DNA of 64,000 bases from Pseudoduganella rivuli (GTDB taxonomy: Bacteria; Pseudomonadota; Gammaproteobacteria; Burkholderiales; Burkholderiaceae_D), in NCBI RefSeq assembly GCF_009674485.1, contig NZ_WKJJ01000010.1, forward strand, positions 226,760 through 290,759. Reading direction: 5' to 3'. Of the stretch, positions 1 to 7,908 are shown piece after piece. Numbering within the stretch: the first letter of the stretch is position 1; each line of letters opens with the position of its first letter. The notes below the pieces were generated by a model, which saw only the letters and a list, made by a program, of their open reading frames with translations, was not told where the DNA came from and made no database searches. The translations under genes and the position numbers were made by a program.

Positions 1-1
1 C

Positions 2-397
2 GCATGCCTGCCAGCATGGGCGGCCACGCCGGCCGAAACAGTGGCCGAGTTTCACCAGGCCTTAAAAAGCGGCGACAAGACCAGGGCCGCAGCCCTGCTG
101 AAGCCGGAAATTCAGATCTTCGAGTCGGGCTATGTGGAGCGCTCGCGTGACGAGTATGTCGGCCATCATCTCGGCTCGGACATGGAATTTGCCAAGGTGA
201 CGGACAGCAAAGTATTGCGCCACAGCGAGCGTATCGACGGCACCCTGGCGGTGGTCATGCAGGAAACGGAAACGACGGGCAATTTCAAAGGCAAGCCGGT
301 GCACCTGTTTGGCACGGAAACCGCTGTCCTTGAAAAGCAGGGCGATGGCTGGATCGTCACGCATATTCACTGGTCGTCGCGCAAGGCAGCCAAGTAA
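2..397 (+). CDS. Exported SnoaL/NTF2-like protein, 5' end outside window
   Basis: The frame is open to the left edge of the window, where it encodes the end of what looks like a signal peptide (alanine-rich, with an AWA-type cleavage region). The true start is therefore upstream, and the GTG at 41 is probably internal. The mature part (about 115 residues) has the size and layout of SnoaL/DUF4440 nuclear-transport-factor-2-like proteins. It opens with a helix (AEFHQALKSGD) and ends with strands finishing in WIVTHIHWSSR, a typical DUF4440 ending. Such proteins are usually periplasmic with no assigned reaction. The next gene is a copper/silver ATPase, so a link to metal stress is possible but not shown. 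Confidence 0.75.
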   Translation, partial: ACLPAWAATPAETVAEFHQALKSGDKTRAAALLKPEIQIFESGYVERSRDEYVGHHLGSDMEFAKVTDSKVLRHSERIDGTLAVVMQETETTGNFKGKPVHLFGTETAVLEKQGDGWIVTHIHWSSRKAAK

Positions 398-409
398 GGG
401 CAAACGGTC

Positions 410-433
410 GATCCAGGTTTTGACCTGGATCAA
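410..433 (+). promoter_or_regulatory. FNR/Anr-type box with overlapping inverted repeat
   Basis: TTGAC-CTGG-ATCAA at 420-433 matches the FNR/Anr half-site pattern TTGAT-N4-ATCAA at 9 of 10 positions. A TACAGT at 457-462 could be the -10, which puts the box centre near -42, as in class II activation. A 9-bp perfect inverted repeat (GATCCAGGT / ACCTGGATC, 4-nt loop, 410-431) overlaps it. The box lies 66 bp ahead of the ATPase start. Oxygen-dependent control of that gene is inferred. Confidence 0.6.
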
Positions 434-498
434 AGTATTCCTGGTCACGGAAAGACTACAGTGTGGTATGCCAGCGCGTCTACTGTGGGAGCGTCGCC

Positions 499-2694
499 AT
501 GAACAGCAAAGATGGTATGCATCTGCAGCATCGGGTTCGATCCGCCCCACCAGGAAGCGGCAACCCGTCCGGAAATCCGGCGGTCCCGGATCATGCCGCA
601 CCATCCTCGGCCCTGTACACCTGCCCCATGCACCCGGAGGTACGCCAGGATCGTCCCGGGACTTGTCCGAAATGCGGCATGGCATTGGAGCCGGTGACTC
701 CGCAGCTGACTGACGATGAGAATCCGGAGCTGAGGGACTTCACCCGCCGCTTTTGGTGGACGCTGCCACTGACCATGATCGTGGTTTTGCTGGCGATGCT
801 TGGGCACCAGGTCCATGTGCTGGCGGCGAACACGCAGAGCTGGGTTGAATTCATTCTTGCGACGCCCGTTGTCCTGTGGTCCGGGTGGCCGTTTTTCGTA
901 CGCGGCGCGCGCTCCATCCTTGATCGCAGCCCGAATATGTGGACACTGATCAGCCTGGGTACCGGCGCCGCTTATCTCTACAGCGTCGTGGCGACGGTCG
1001 CGCCACAATTGTTTCCAGCCTCGTTCATGTCGATGGGCCGCATTGGCGTGTATTACGAAGCCGCCGCCGTGATCATTTCGCTGACACTGTTGGGCCAGAT
1101 GATGGAGTTGAAAGCCCGCTCGCGGACGTCTGCCGCCATCAAATCGTTGCTGGGACTGGCGCCCAGGACGGCACGCCGCATCAGTCCCGACGGTGCGGAT
1201 CAGGACGTTGCGATCAGCGACGTGCAGGTCGGGGATTTGCTGCGCATACGCCCGGGCGAAAAAGTGCCGGTCGATGGCGTGGTGGTGGAAGGGAGCAGCG
1301 CGATCGATGAATCCATGTTGACCGGTGAACCGTTACCCGTCACCAAACGCGTCGGCGACAAGGTCATTGGCGCTACGCTCAACAGCAACGGTGCGCTGGT
1401 GATGCGTTCGGAGCGCGTCGGCGCACAAACGATGCTGGCGCAAATCGTGGAAATGGTGGCGGCCGCGCAGCGTTCGAAGGCGCCCATGCAACGCATGGCC
1501 GATGTCGTCGCGGGATATTTTGTTGTCGGCGTGGTGGCGGTCGCCGCGCTGGCCTTCTTCCTGTGGGGCATTTTCGGTCCGCAACCCGCCTGGGGTTTTG
1601 GCTTGCTCAGTGCCGTTTCGGTGCTGATCATTGCCTGCCCATGTGCCCTCGGGCTGGCCACGCCCATGTCGATCATGGTGGCCACCGGCAAGGGCGCGAC
1701 ACATGGCGTTCTGTTCCGCGATGCCGCGGCGATCGAAAGGTTACGGGAAGTCGACACGATCATCGTTGACAAGACTGGCACCTTGACCGAGGGGAAGCCA
1801 ACGTTCGACCGCGTGGTGCCGGTCGCCGGCCACACTGAGCAGGAGGTCTTGCAGATGGCGGCCAGCATCGACCAGGGGAGTGAACATCCACTGGCCGATG
1901 CAATTGTCCGTGCCGCCCGCGAGCGCCAGGTGGCGCTCGATAAACCGGATACGTTTGAATCGGCAAGCGGCATCGGGGTGCGCGGTACGGTGGCAGGCAA
2001 GGCAATCGCGCTGGGCAATACCGCCCTGATGGCGCAACTTGGCATTGATGTTCAGCCACTGCGCTCCAGCGCGGAGTTGTTGCGTGCGGAGGGGGCGAGT
2101 GTCATGCACCTGGCAATTGATGGCGCCCTTGCAGGGCTGCTGGCGGTATCCGACCCGATCAAGGCAAGTACTGTGGAGGCGATGGAACAGCTCAATGCGG
2201 CCGGGATCCAGCTCGTCATGGCGACGGGCGACGGCGTTACCACGGCCAGGGCCGTGGGACGCCGGCTTGGCATTAGCGAGGTACATGGTGAAGTCACGCC
2301 GGCCGACAAGCTTGCGCTGGTCGAGAAGCTGCAGCGGGAGGGTCGCATCGTGGCCATGGCTGGCGACGGGATCAATGACGCGCCGGCGTTGGCCAGGGCC
2401 GACGTCGGCATCGCGATGGGAACCGGCACCGATGTCGCCATGAACAGTGCGCAAGTGACGCTGGTCAAAGGCGACCTGCGCGGCATAGCGATCGCTCGCC
2501 GGATCTCGGACGCGACAGTACGTAACATGAAACAAAACCTGCTGCTTGCCCTGCTCTACAACGCCTTGGGCATTCCGATCGCGGCCGGCGCGCTCTATCC
2601 GCTGACTGGCTGGCTGCTGTCCCCGATGCTGGCCGCGCTGGCCATGAGCCTCAGTTCCGTATCCGTGATCAGCAATGCCTTGCGTCTTAAATGA
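499..2694 (+). CDS. Cu+/Ag+-exporting P1B-type ATPase with N-terminal HMBD domain
   Basis: 731 residues from the ATG at 499, preferred over the in-frame GTG at 463 because GGGAG (487-491) sits 7 bases before it. The N-terminus carries a heavy-metal-binding (YHS/HMBD-like) domain at about residues 40-66 (CPMHPE...CPKCGM) instead of a CxxC HMA domain. Then come the TGEP actuator loop (about 275), CPC in the membrane (380-382), the phosphorylation motif DKTGT (424-428) and GDGINDAP (622-629). YN in TM7 and MSLSS in TM8 are the signature of the P1B-1 (monovalent Cu/Ag) class. It would pump Cu+ or Ag+ from cytoplasm to periplasm. It stands alone with an FNR-type box upstream, so a role in anaerobic cuproprotein supply (CopA2/FixI-like) is an alternative to plain detoxification. 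Confidence 0.93.
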   Translation: MNSKDGMHLQHRVRSAPPGSGNPSGNPAVPDHAAPSSALYTCPMHPEVRQDRPGTCPKCGMALEPVTPQLTDDENPELRDFTRRFWWTLPLTMIVVLLAMLGHQVHVLAANTQSWVEFILATPVVLWSGWPFFVRGARSILDRSPNMWTLISLGTGAAYLYSVVATVAPQLFPASFMSMGRIGVYYEAAAVIISLTLLGQMMELKARSRTSAAIKSLLGLAPRTARRISPDGADQDVAISDVQVGDLLRIRPGEKVPVDGVVVEGSSAIDESMLTGEPLPVTKRVGDKVIGATLNSNGALVMRSERVGAQTMLAQIVEMVAAAQRSKAPMQRMADVVAGYFVVGVVAVAALAFFLWGIFGPQPAWGFGLLSAVSVLIIACPCALGLATPMSIMVATGKGATHGVLFRDAAAIERLREVDTIIVDKTGTLTEGKPTFDRVVPVAGHTEQEVLQMAASIDQGSEHPLADAIVRAARERQVALDKPDTFESASGIGVRGTVAGKAIALGNTALMAQLGIDVQPLRSSAELLRAEGASVMHLAIDGALAGLLAVSDPIKASTVEAMEQLNAAGIQLVMATGDGVTTARAVGRRLGISEVHGEVTPADKLALVEKLQREGRIVAMAGDGINDAPALARADVGIAMGTGTDVAMNSAQVTLVKGDLRGIAIARRISDATVRNMKQNLLLALLYNALGIPIAAGALYPLTGWLLSPMLAALAMSLSSVSVISNALRLK

Positions 2695-2736
2695 GGAAAG
2701 CCTGATTTCCCCGGCGGTGTCCGGGCCAACGCTGGC

Positions 2737-3234
2737 CTACGCCGGATTCAGCGTTTTCTGCCAATAGCCCACATCGAGCCAGCGCTCGAACTTGAACCCG
2801 ACTTCGCGGAACTGCGCGACTTTTTCAAACCCCAGCTTCTCATGCAAGGCGACGCTGCCGGCGTTCGGCAGCGCGATGCCGCCGATCGCCAGGTGATAGC
2901 CCTGGTCGCGCAAGCGCTCCAGCAACGCGGTGTACAGCACCGTGCCGACGCCCTTGCCGGCCGCTTCCGGCGCCAGGTAGACCGAGCTTTCCACGGAATA
3001 GCGATAGGCATGGCGCACCCGCCACTTGGTGGCGTACGCGTAGCCCACGACCACGTGGTCCTGCTCCACCACCAGCCAGGGCAAGCCGCCGCCCTGGACG
3101 TCGGCGATACGCTGCGCCATGTCGGCATCCGTCACCGGCGCCTCTTCGAACGTGATGGTGGTGTTGGCAATGAATGGGTTGTAAATGGCCGCAATGGCTT
3201 TCGCATCGTCGGCGATGGCTTCACGAATCTGCAT
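2737..3234 (-). CDS. GNAT acetyltransferase, phosphinothricin/arsinothricin (ArsN1-like) type
   Basis: 165 residues from the ATG at 3234, which has GGGAG 6-8 bases upstream; an in-frame upstream ATG lacks this. The sequence follows the PAT/Bar subfamily of GNATs: MQIREA start, IYNPFI, TFEE, the region VYLAPEAAGKGVGTVL (acetyl-CoA pyrophosphate loop) and ALPNAGSVALHEKLGF. PAT-like enzymes acetylate the amino group of phosphinothricin or methionine sulfoximine, and those in arsenic operons (ArsN1) act on arsinothricin. The gene lies 51 bp downstream of arsH on the same strand, so it is plausibly the last gene of the arsR-arsC-aqpS-arsH operon. The substrate is inferred from this context only. 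Confidence 0.82.
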   Translation of the reverse strand: MQIREAIADDAKAIAAIYNPFIANTTITFEEAPVTDADMAQRIADVQGGGLPWLVVEQDHVVVGYAYATKWRVRHAYRYSVESSVYLAPEAAGKGVGTVLYTALLERLRDQGYHLAIGGIALPNAGSVALHEKLGFEKVAQFREVGFKFERWLDVGYWQKTLNPA

Positions 3235-3285
3235 GTCCGCTCCCGTTGGTGTTGGCAGCATGATAACTGCTGCCACCGGTATGGA

Positions 3286-3999
3286 TCAGATTTTTTTGAC
3301 CAGCTTGTCGATGATCTTCATCTGCCGCTCATTGCGCTCGCTGTAGCGGTCCGTGAGGTAATCGGTCCTACCCCGCAGCAGCAAGGTCATCTTGAACAAT
3401 TCCTCCATCACGTCCACCACGCGGTCGTAATAGCCCGACGGCCGCATGCGCCCCGCTTCGTCGAATTCCTTGTACGCCATCGGTACCGACGACTGGTTCG
3501 GAATGGTGAACATCCGCATCCAGCGGCCCAGCAAGCGCATGGTATTGACCACGTTGAACGATTGCGAACCGCCGCACACCTGCATCACCGCCAGCGTACG
3601 GCCCTGGCTCGGGCGGATGGCGCCCTGCTCCAGCGGAATCCAGTCGATCTGGTTTTTCATCACGGCCGTAATCGCGCCATGGCGCTCCGGACTGCACCAC
3701 ACCTGGCCCTCGGACCACAGGCACAGCTCGCGCAATTCGACCACCTTCGGGTGGGTTTCCGGCACGCTGCCCACCATCGGCAATGCCATCGGATCGAAGA
3801 TCTTCACGTCCGCGCCGAAATGTTCGAGGATGCGCGCCGCTTCATAGGTCAGGAAACGGCTGAACGAACGTTCGCGCAGCGAACCATACAACAACAGGAT
3901 GCGCGGCGGGTGCGACAGGTCGCCTTGCTGGGCCAGCTTGGCCATATCCGGCATGTCCAGCAATTCTTCCCTGATATTGGGCAAGTCGGGGATGGCCAT
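3286..3999 (-). CDS. arsH: ArsH NADPH-dependent FMN reductase / organoarsenical oxidase
   Basis: 237 residues. It has the flavodoxin-like fold signature of ArsH: LLYGSLRERSFSR (about residues 37-48, FMN phosphate loop), PMVGS, the stretch SPERHGAITAVMKNQIDW, and GGSQSF. ArsH proteins oxidise trivalent organoarsenicals such as methylarsenite with NADPH and FMN. The start codon overlaps the stop of the aquaporin gene by one base (TAATG), indicating translational coupling. The C-terminal extension (TDRYSERNERQMKIIDKLVKKI region) is usual for the longer proteobacterial ArsH form. Confidence 0.94.
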   Translation of the reverse strand: MAIPDLPNIREELLDMPDMAKLAQQGDLSHPPRILLLYGSLRERSFSRFLTYEAARILEHFGADVKIFDPMALPMVGSVPETHPKVVELRELCLWSEGQVWCSPERHGAITAVMKNQIDWIPLEQGAIRPSQGRTLAVMQVCGGSQSFNVVNTMRLLGRWMRMFTIPNQSSVPMAYKEFDEAGRMRPSGYYDRVVDVMEELFKMTLLLRGRTDYLTDRYSERNERQMKIIDKLVKKI

Positions 4000-4727
4000 T
4001 ACGCACCTGCCTTCCTGGCGGTTTCCGCGAAGTCTCCGGGCGGCACGGTCCCGCCGACCGTGGCATTGGCCGGCGGCGCCGGGTACAGCCAGCAAAACAG
4101 GACGGATGCGGCAGCGGCGCCGACCAGTTGCGCCACGATGAAGCCAGGCGCATCGCCTGGCCGGATGCCGGCAAAGGTGTCGGTGGCGGCGCGCGCCAGC
4201 GTGACGGCCGGATTGGCGAACGACGTCGACGACGTGAACCAGTACGCGGCCACGATGTAGGCTGCCACGGCGAACGGCGTCACGGCCGGACGGCTGCGCG
4301 ATGTGCCGATGATGACAGCGATCAGGCCGAACGTGGCCACGCATTCGCTCCACCACTGGGCAGCACCGGTGCGCACGTGCTGCGATGCGAAGAACAGCGG
4401 CTCGCCGAACATGCCATGCGCGGCGGCCACGCCGGCAAAGGCGCCGATCACTTGTACCGCGATATACGGCAGCACTTCGCGGCCCGGCACATTGCCCTGC
4501 CACGCTTCCGACAACGTCACGACCGGGTTGAAATGCGCGCCCGAGATGGTGCCAAACATCAAAATCAATGCGATCAACCCCGCGCCGGTGGCAATCGCGT
4601 TGGCCAGCAGCGCGATGGCGACATTGCCGCCCGCCAGCCGCTCGGCCATGATGCCGGAACCGACCACGACGGCCAGCAGCAGCGCCGTGCCCAGGCCTTC
4701 GGAGACGATGCGTCGCGCCAAGGTCAT
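3999..4727 (-). CDS. aqpS: MIP-family aquaglyceroporin of the ars operon (AqpS-like)
   Basis: 242 residues, six predicted membrane spans, and the two half-helix motifs of the aquaporin family: a variant NPV (about 67-69) and a classical NPA (about 172-174, followed by VTLARAATDTFAGI). It lies between arsC and arsH with ATGA overlap to arsC and TAATG overlap to arsH. The same gene set, arsR-aqpS-arsC-arsH, is known from Sinorhizobium meliloti, where AqpS lets arsenite formed by ArsC leave the cell down its gradient. No Acr3 or ArsB pump is visible in this window, which fits that mode. AqpS assignment is from context and motifs. Confidence 0.85.
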   Translation of the reverse strand: MTLARRIVSEGLGTALLLAVVVGSGIMAERLAGGNVAIALLANAIATGAGLIALILMFGTISGAHFNPVVTLSEAWQGNVPGREVLPYIAVQVIGAFAGVAAAHGMFGEPLFFASQHVRTGAAQWWSECVATFGLIAVIIGTSRSRPAVTPFAVAAYIVAAYWFTSSTSFANPAVTLARAATDTFAGIRPGDAPGFIVAQLVGAAAASVLFCWLYPAPPANATVGGTVPPGDFAETARKAGA

Positions 4728-5200
4728 GCCAGGCCTCCGATGCGGTCCAGTTCCGCCTTCATGCGGGCGCGGTCGTTTTTCAGCTCATCCAGCGGCAGCG
4801 CCAGGAACGCTTCGATACGGTTGCGCAGGATACGGTAAGCCGTCATGAAGGCCGCATCGATTTCCTCGTCGGTGCCGGTGGCATGGGCCGGGTCTTCCAC
4901 GCCCCAGTGTGCACGCAGAACCGGGCCCAGGTAAGCGGGGCAGGTTTCGCCGGCGGCATTGCCGCAGACGCTGATGACGATGTCCGGCGTCGCCGGCAAG
5001 TTCTCCCACGATTTGCTGTAGTAGCCTGCCGTGGCAATGCCTTCGCGCTGCAGCAGCGCGATCGAACGGGGGTGCACATAGCCGGCCGGCTTGCTGCCGG
5101 CGCTGATGGCGCGCCAGCCGTCCGGCGCCAGGTGGTTGAAGGTGGCTTCGGCCAGGATCGAGCGGCACGAATTGCCGGTGCAGAGCATCAATACGTTCAT
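4724..5200 (-). CDS. arsC: Arsenate reductase, thioredoxin-coupled LMW-phosphatase type
   Basis: 158 residues. It has the N-terminal P-loop CTGNSCR (Cys7-x5-Arg13) of low-molecular-weight phosphatase-like arsenate reductases. Cys79 and Cys87 (SVCGNAAGETCP) can relay the disulfide to thioredoxin as in pI258 ArsC. It reduces arsenate to arsenite in the cytoplasm. The start at 5200 has AAGGA about 8 bases upstream. Its stop overlaps the aquaporin start (ATGA). It is transcribed after arsR from the arsenic-responsive promoter near 5.6 kb. Confidence 0.94.
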   Translation of the reverse strand: MNVLMLCTGNSCRSILAEATFNHLAPDGWRAISAGSKPAGYVHPRSIALLQREGIATAGYYSKSWENLPATPDIVISVCGNAAGETCPAYLGPVLRAHWGVEDPAHATGTDEEIDAAFMTAYRILRNRIEAFLALPLDELKNDRARMKAELDRIGGLA

Positions 5201-5226
5201 GAGGTTTTCCTTGGTATGGGTGGTGA

Positions 5227-5562
5227 TCAGGCGCAGCCCTGGCCGGACGGTGCGCAGGCCGTTGGCACGGCGCACGGGACGCCGCCGCAGCAGTTGTCGG
5301 TAAGAAAAGCAAGCACGCCATTCATCGTGTCGAAATTGGCGCTGTAGATGATGAAGCGGCCATCCTGCCGGGCAGTGATCAGGCCGGCATGGGTGAGTTC
5401 CTTCAGGTGGAACGACAGCGACGACGGCGCCACGTCGAGCTGCTCGGCGATCTTGCTGGCCGCCAGCCCTCCCGGCCCGGTCTGCACCAGCAGGCGGAAC
5501 GTGGCCAGGCGCGATTCCTGCGCGAGCGCGGCCAGCGCGGCGATGACTTGTTTGGTTTCCAT
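5227..5562 (-). CDS. arsR: ArsR-family repressor, first copy (leftward operon)
   Basis: 111 residues from the ATG at 5562; a TTG five codons upstream is less likely. It has a winged-helix ArsR/SmtB fold: TKQVIAALAALAQESRLATFRLL, recognition helix around VAPSSLSFHLKELTHAGLI, and wing QDGRFIIYSA. Metal-site cysteines cluster at the C-terminus (Cys91, 92, 97, 103, 110; NCCGG motif) rather than in the classical CVC of E. coli ArsR, so As(III) is probably sensed through a C-terminal site. It heads the arsC-aqpS-arsH operon and probably binds the 5603-5622 dyad. Confidence 0.9.
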   Translation of the reverse strand: METKQVIAALAALAQESRLATFRLLVQTGPGGLAASKIAEQLDVAPSSLSFHLKELTHAGLITARQDGRFIIYSANFDTMNGVLAFLTDNCCGGVPCAVPTACAPSGQGCA

Positions 5563-5602
5563 GATCAGGGGCTTCAAGTTGGCGTAGGCTAGATATTACG
5601 AC

Positions 5603-5622
5603 ATTTCGAATAATATCGAAAT
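5603..5622. promoter_or_regulatory. ArsR operator in divergent ars promoter
   Basis: A dyad ATTTCGA-N6-TCGAAAT lies between the two divergent arsR genes in AT-rich sequence unlike its surroundings. Size, symmetry and position fit an ArsR/SmtB operator. It is 41 bp from the leftward arsR start, so it is assigned to that gene. Confidence 0.65.
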
Positions 5623-5657
5623 ATATTGACAGGACGATGACAGAGGTTTTAAGCTTC

Positions 5658-5675
5658 ATTCGTTAAGTGACGAAT
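5658..5675. promoter_or_regulatory. Operator of second ArsR, copy 1
   Basis: ATTCGT-N6-ACGAAT is a perfect 6+6 dyad ending 7 bp before the rightward arsR start. The identical dyad occurs again at 6015-6032, showing a shared regulator, most simply the second ArsR acting on itself. Confidence 0.7.
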
Positions 5676-5682
5676 ACATACC

Positions 5683-5994
5683 ATGACCAGCTGCTGCACT
5701 GTGGGAACCGGCGACAACGCCGTCGAAGTGAACGCCGAAGAAATTGCCATGCTGTGCAAGGCGCTCGCACATCCGGCCCGCGTGCAACTGCTGAAGTACC
5801 TGGCCGCCTATGGCGCCTGCTACTTCGGCAATCTCGCAGACGTGTTGCCGCTGGCGCCGTCGACGATTTCGCAGCACGTCACGATACTGAAGCAGGCCGG
5901 GCTGATCCTGGGCTCGTCGGACGAGCAGCGCGTCTGCTATTGCGTGAATCCGGAACGCATCGCCCAGCTGAAAGCCCTGGTAGCCGCCTTGTAG
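5683..5994 (+). CDS. arsR: ArsR-family repressor, second copy (rightward operon)
   Basis: 103 residues. Winged-helix ArsR/SmtB protein with LCKALAHPARVQLLKYL, recognition helix LAPSTISQHVTILKQAGLI, and a cysteine set (Cys4, Cys5, Cys25, Cys46, Cys85, Cys87) different from the first ArsR. It shares little with that copy beyond the fold, so the two probably respond to different arsenicals or bind different operators. It is followed after 56 bp by the ArsN2-oxidoreductase fusion gene, and both genes carry the ATTCGT-N6-ACGAAT dyad. Confidence 0.9.
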   Translation: MTSCCTVGTGDNAVEVNAEEIAMLCKALAHPARVQLLKYLAAYGACYFGNLADVLPLAPSTISQHVTILKQAGLILGSSDEQRVCYCVNPERIAQLKALVAAL

Positions 5995-6014
5995 GAAAAA
6001 ATTTTTGCCCATCA

Positions 6015-6032
6015 ATTCGTAATTCGACGAAT
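6015..6032. promoter_or_regulatory. Operator of second ArsR, copy 2
   Basis: Perfect repeat of the ATTCGT-N6-ACGAAT dyad found at 5658-5675, placed 18 bp before the start of the fusion gene at 6051. This suggests that gene has its own arsenic-responsive promoter in addition to read-through from arsR. Confidence 0.7.
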
Positions 6033-6050
6033 AACAAACAGGAGAACGAT

Positions 6051-7886
6051 ATGACTGCCGCACCCGTACTGTCCATCCGTCCCGCCACGTCCGCCGACTG
6101 GAACGCGATTGCCGCCTTGCTGGCGGCGGCAAACCTGCCGCTCGATGGCGCGCAAGAGCACCTGGCGCATTTCATCGTGGGCGAGCACGATGGCCGCATC
6201 GTCGCGGTTGCCGGATTGGAGGTATACGGCGACGCCGCGCTGCTGCGCTCCGTGGTGGTCGACAGCGCGCTGCGCGGGCATGGCTATGGCGACCAATTGC
6301 AGGCGACGCTTGCGCAGCGCGCGGCGGCGCAAGGCATCCACCGCCTGATCCTGCTGACCACCACGGCGGCCGCATTCTTTGCGAAGCGGGGCTTCCGCAC
6401 CATGACGCGCAGTGACGCGCCTTCCGCCATGCAGGCGTCGCGTGAATTCCAGGGAGCGTGCCCCGCATCGGCGACCGTGATGCAGAAAGACTTGCTGCCG
6501 GTCGCCGTGCTGGGCGCGGGCCCGGTGGGACTGGCGGCCGCCGCGCATTTGATCGAACGCGGCATGACACCCTTGATCTTCGAAGCGGGGAATACGATCG
6601 CCGCCAACCTGGCCAGCTACAGCCACGTGCGCCTGTTCTCGCCGTGGCAATACAACGTCGACCGGGCCGCCAAAGCGCTGCTGGAGCAAGCCGGCTGGCA
6701 GCCACCGCCAGCGGATGCGTTACCGACCGCCGGCGAACTGGTGCAGCAATATCTGCAACCGCTGGCCGCCCTGCCGGCCATGGCCGCCGCCCTGAAACTG
6801 CGTCACCGCGTAACGGCCATCACCCGCCAGGGCACGGACAAGGTCAAGACCCGTGGCCGCGGCCATGCGCCATTCGTGATCCGCGCCATGACGCCGGACG
6901 GTGAACGCGCCTTCCTGGCCAGCGCCGTGATCGACGCCACCGGCACGTGGAACCAGCCCAATCCGCTGGGCGCGGACGGCTTGCCCGCGCTGGGCGAGCA
7001 AGCGGCCCGCGAACAGGTCATCTACGGTATGCCGGACGTGCTGGGCGCGGCCCGGGCCCGTTACGCCGGCCGCCACGTGCTGGTCGTGGGCGCCGGCCAT
7101 TCCGCCGCCGGGACGTTGCTGGCGCTGGCGCAACTGGCGGCGCAAGCGCCGCAAACCCGCATCGCATGGGCCATTCGCGGTACCGGTTTCGAACGCATCT
7201 TTGGCGGCGGCGCCAATGACGGCCTGCAGGCGCGGGGCGAACTGGGCACCCGCCTGAAAGCGCTGAAGGAATCCGGCCGGCTGGAACTGCACACGGGCTT
7301 GCGCATCCAGGCGATCGAGCCGCACCAGGGCAAGCTGCGCATTATCGGCCAGGCAGGCAGCGCAGCCATCGACGGCATCGATGAAATCATCGCCGCCACC
7401 GGCGCCCGCCCGGACCTGTCGCTGGCGCGCGAACTGCGCGTGCGGCACGACCCGTGGCTGGAAAGCACGGATGCGCTGGCGCCGCTGATCGACCCGAACG
7501 AACACAGTTGCGGCACGGTGCGCCCGCACGGCCACGCGGAGCTGGCGCACCCGGAACCGCGCTATTACGCGGTGGGCGCCAAGAGCTACGGCCGCGCGCC
7601 GAACTTCCTGATGACCACCGGCTACGAGCAGGTGCGCTCGGTAGTGGCGGCGCTGGCGGGCGATGTCGCGGCGGCCGACGACGTGCAGCTGGCATTGCCG
7701 GAGACCGGCGTCTGCAATACCCGTTTTGTGACGGGCGAACCGGCGGGAGCATCGTGCGGTATCAAACCAGCCACCGCAGTGGCATCCGGCTGCTGCGGCG
7801 GCCCCGCTCCCGCTGAAACGGACGCCTGTTGCGCGCTGGACGTCGCCGCCAAAGCCGAAGGACAGGCCGGCTGCGGCTGCGCGTAA
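6051..7886 (+). CDS. Fusion: ArsN2-like GNAT acetyltransferase + FAD-dependent oxidoreductase (ArsO-like)
   Basis: 611 residues from the ATG at 6051 (GGAG upstream). The open frame continues upstream through arsR, but that part is a shadow. Residues 1 to about 140 are an ArsN2-type GNAT (SALRGHGYGDQL acetyl-CoA loop, FFAKRGF). From about 148 a flavoprotein monooxygenase/thioredoxin-reductase-like domain begins with the FAD-binding GAGPVG, and a second Rossmann motif VVGAGHSAAG lies near 345. Flavin monooxygenases in ars operons are called ArsO. The last 45 residues are cysteine-rich (CCGG, CC, CGC) and could bind As(III). The two activities usually come from separate genes; here they form one chain. 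The substrate is unknown, and N-acetylation or oxidation of an organoarsenical is the simplest inference. Confidence 0.85.
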   Translation: MTAAPVLSIRPATSADWNAIAALLAAANLPLDGAQEHLAHFIVGEHDGRIVAVAGLEVYGDAALLRSVVVDSALRGHGYGDQLQATLAQRAAAQGIHRLILLTTTAAAFFAKRGFRTMTRSDAPSAMQASREFQGACPASATVMQKDLLPVAVLGAGPVGLAAAAHLIERGMTPLIFEAGNTIAANLASYSHVRLFSPWQYNVDRAAKALLEQAGWQPPPADALPTAGELVQQYLQPLAALPAMAAALKLRHRVTAITRQGTDKVKTRGRGHAPFVIRAMTPDGERAFLASAVIDATGTWNQPNPLGADGLPALGEQAAREQVIYGMPDVLGAARARYAGRHVLVVGAGHSAAGTLLALAQLAAQAPQTRIAWAIRGTGFERIFGGGANDGLQARGELGTRLKALKESGRLELHTGLRIQAIEPHQGKLRIIGQAGSAAIDGIDEIIAATGARPDLSLARELRVRHDPWLESTDALAPLIDPNEHSCGTVRPHGHAELAHPEPRYYAVGAKSYGRAPNFLMTTGYEQVRSVVAALAGDVAAADDVQLALPETGVCNTRFVTGEPAGASCGIKPATAVASGCCGGPAPAETDACCALDVAAKAEGQAGCGCA

Positions 7887-7908
7887 CACGGAACCGGGAA
7901 AGGATGCC

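Noticed and set aside
420..462. CueR/MerR-type promoter before the copper ATPase
   Set aside because: TTGACC is present but no -10 lies at the 19-bp spacing such promoters need; the FNR reading fits better.
2842..4260. Long plus-strand open frame of 472 codons opposite the ars operon
   Set aside because: It is antisense to two clearly recognised genes (GNAT and arsH); the His/Arg-rich translation is typical of shadow frames in GC-rich DNA.
5667..6050. N-terminal extension of the ArsN2-oxidoreductase frame through arsR
   Set aside because: It overlaps arsR in another frame and the ATG at 6051 has a good ribosome site; the extension has no domain.
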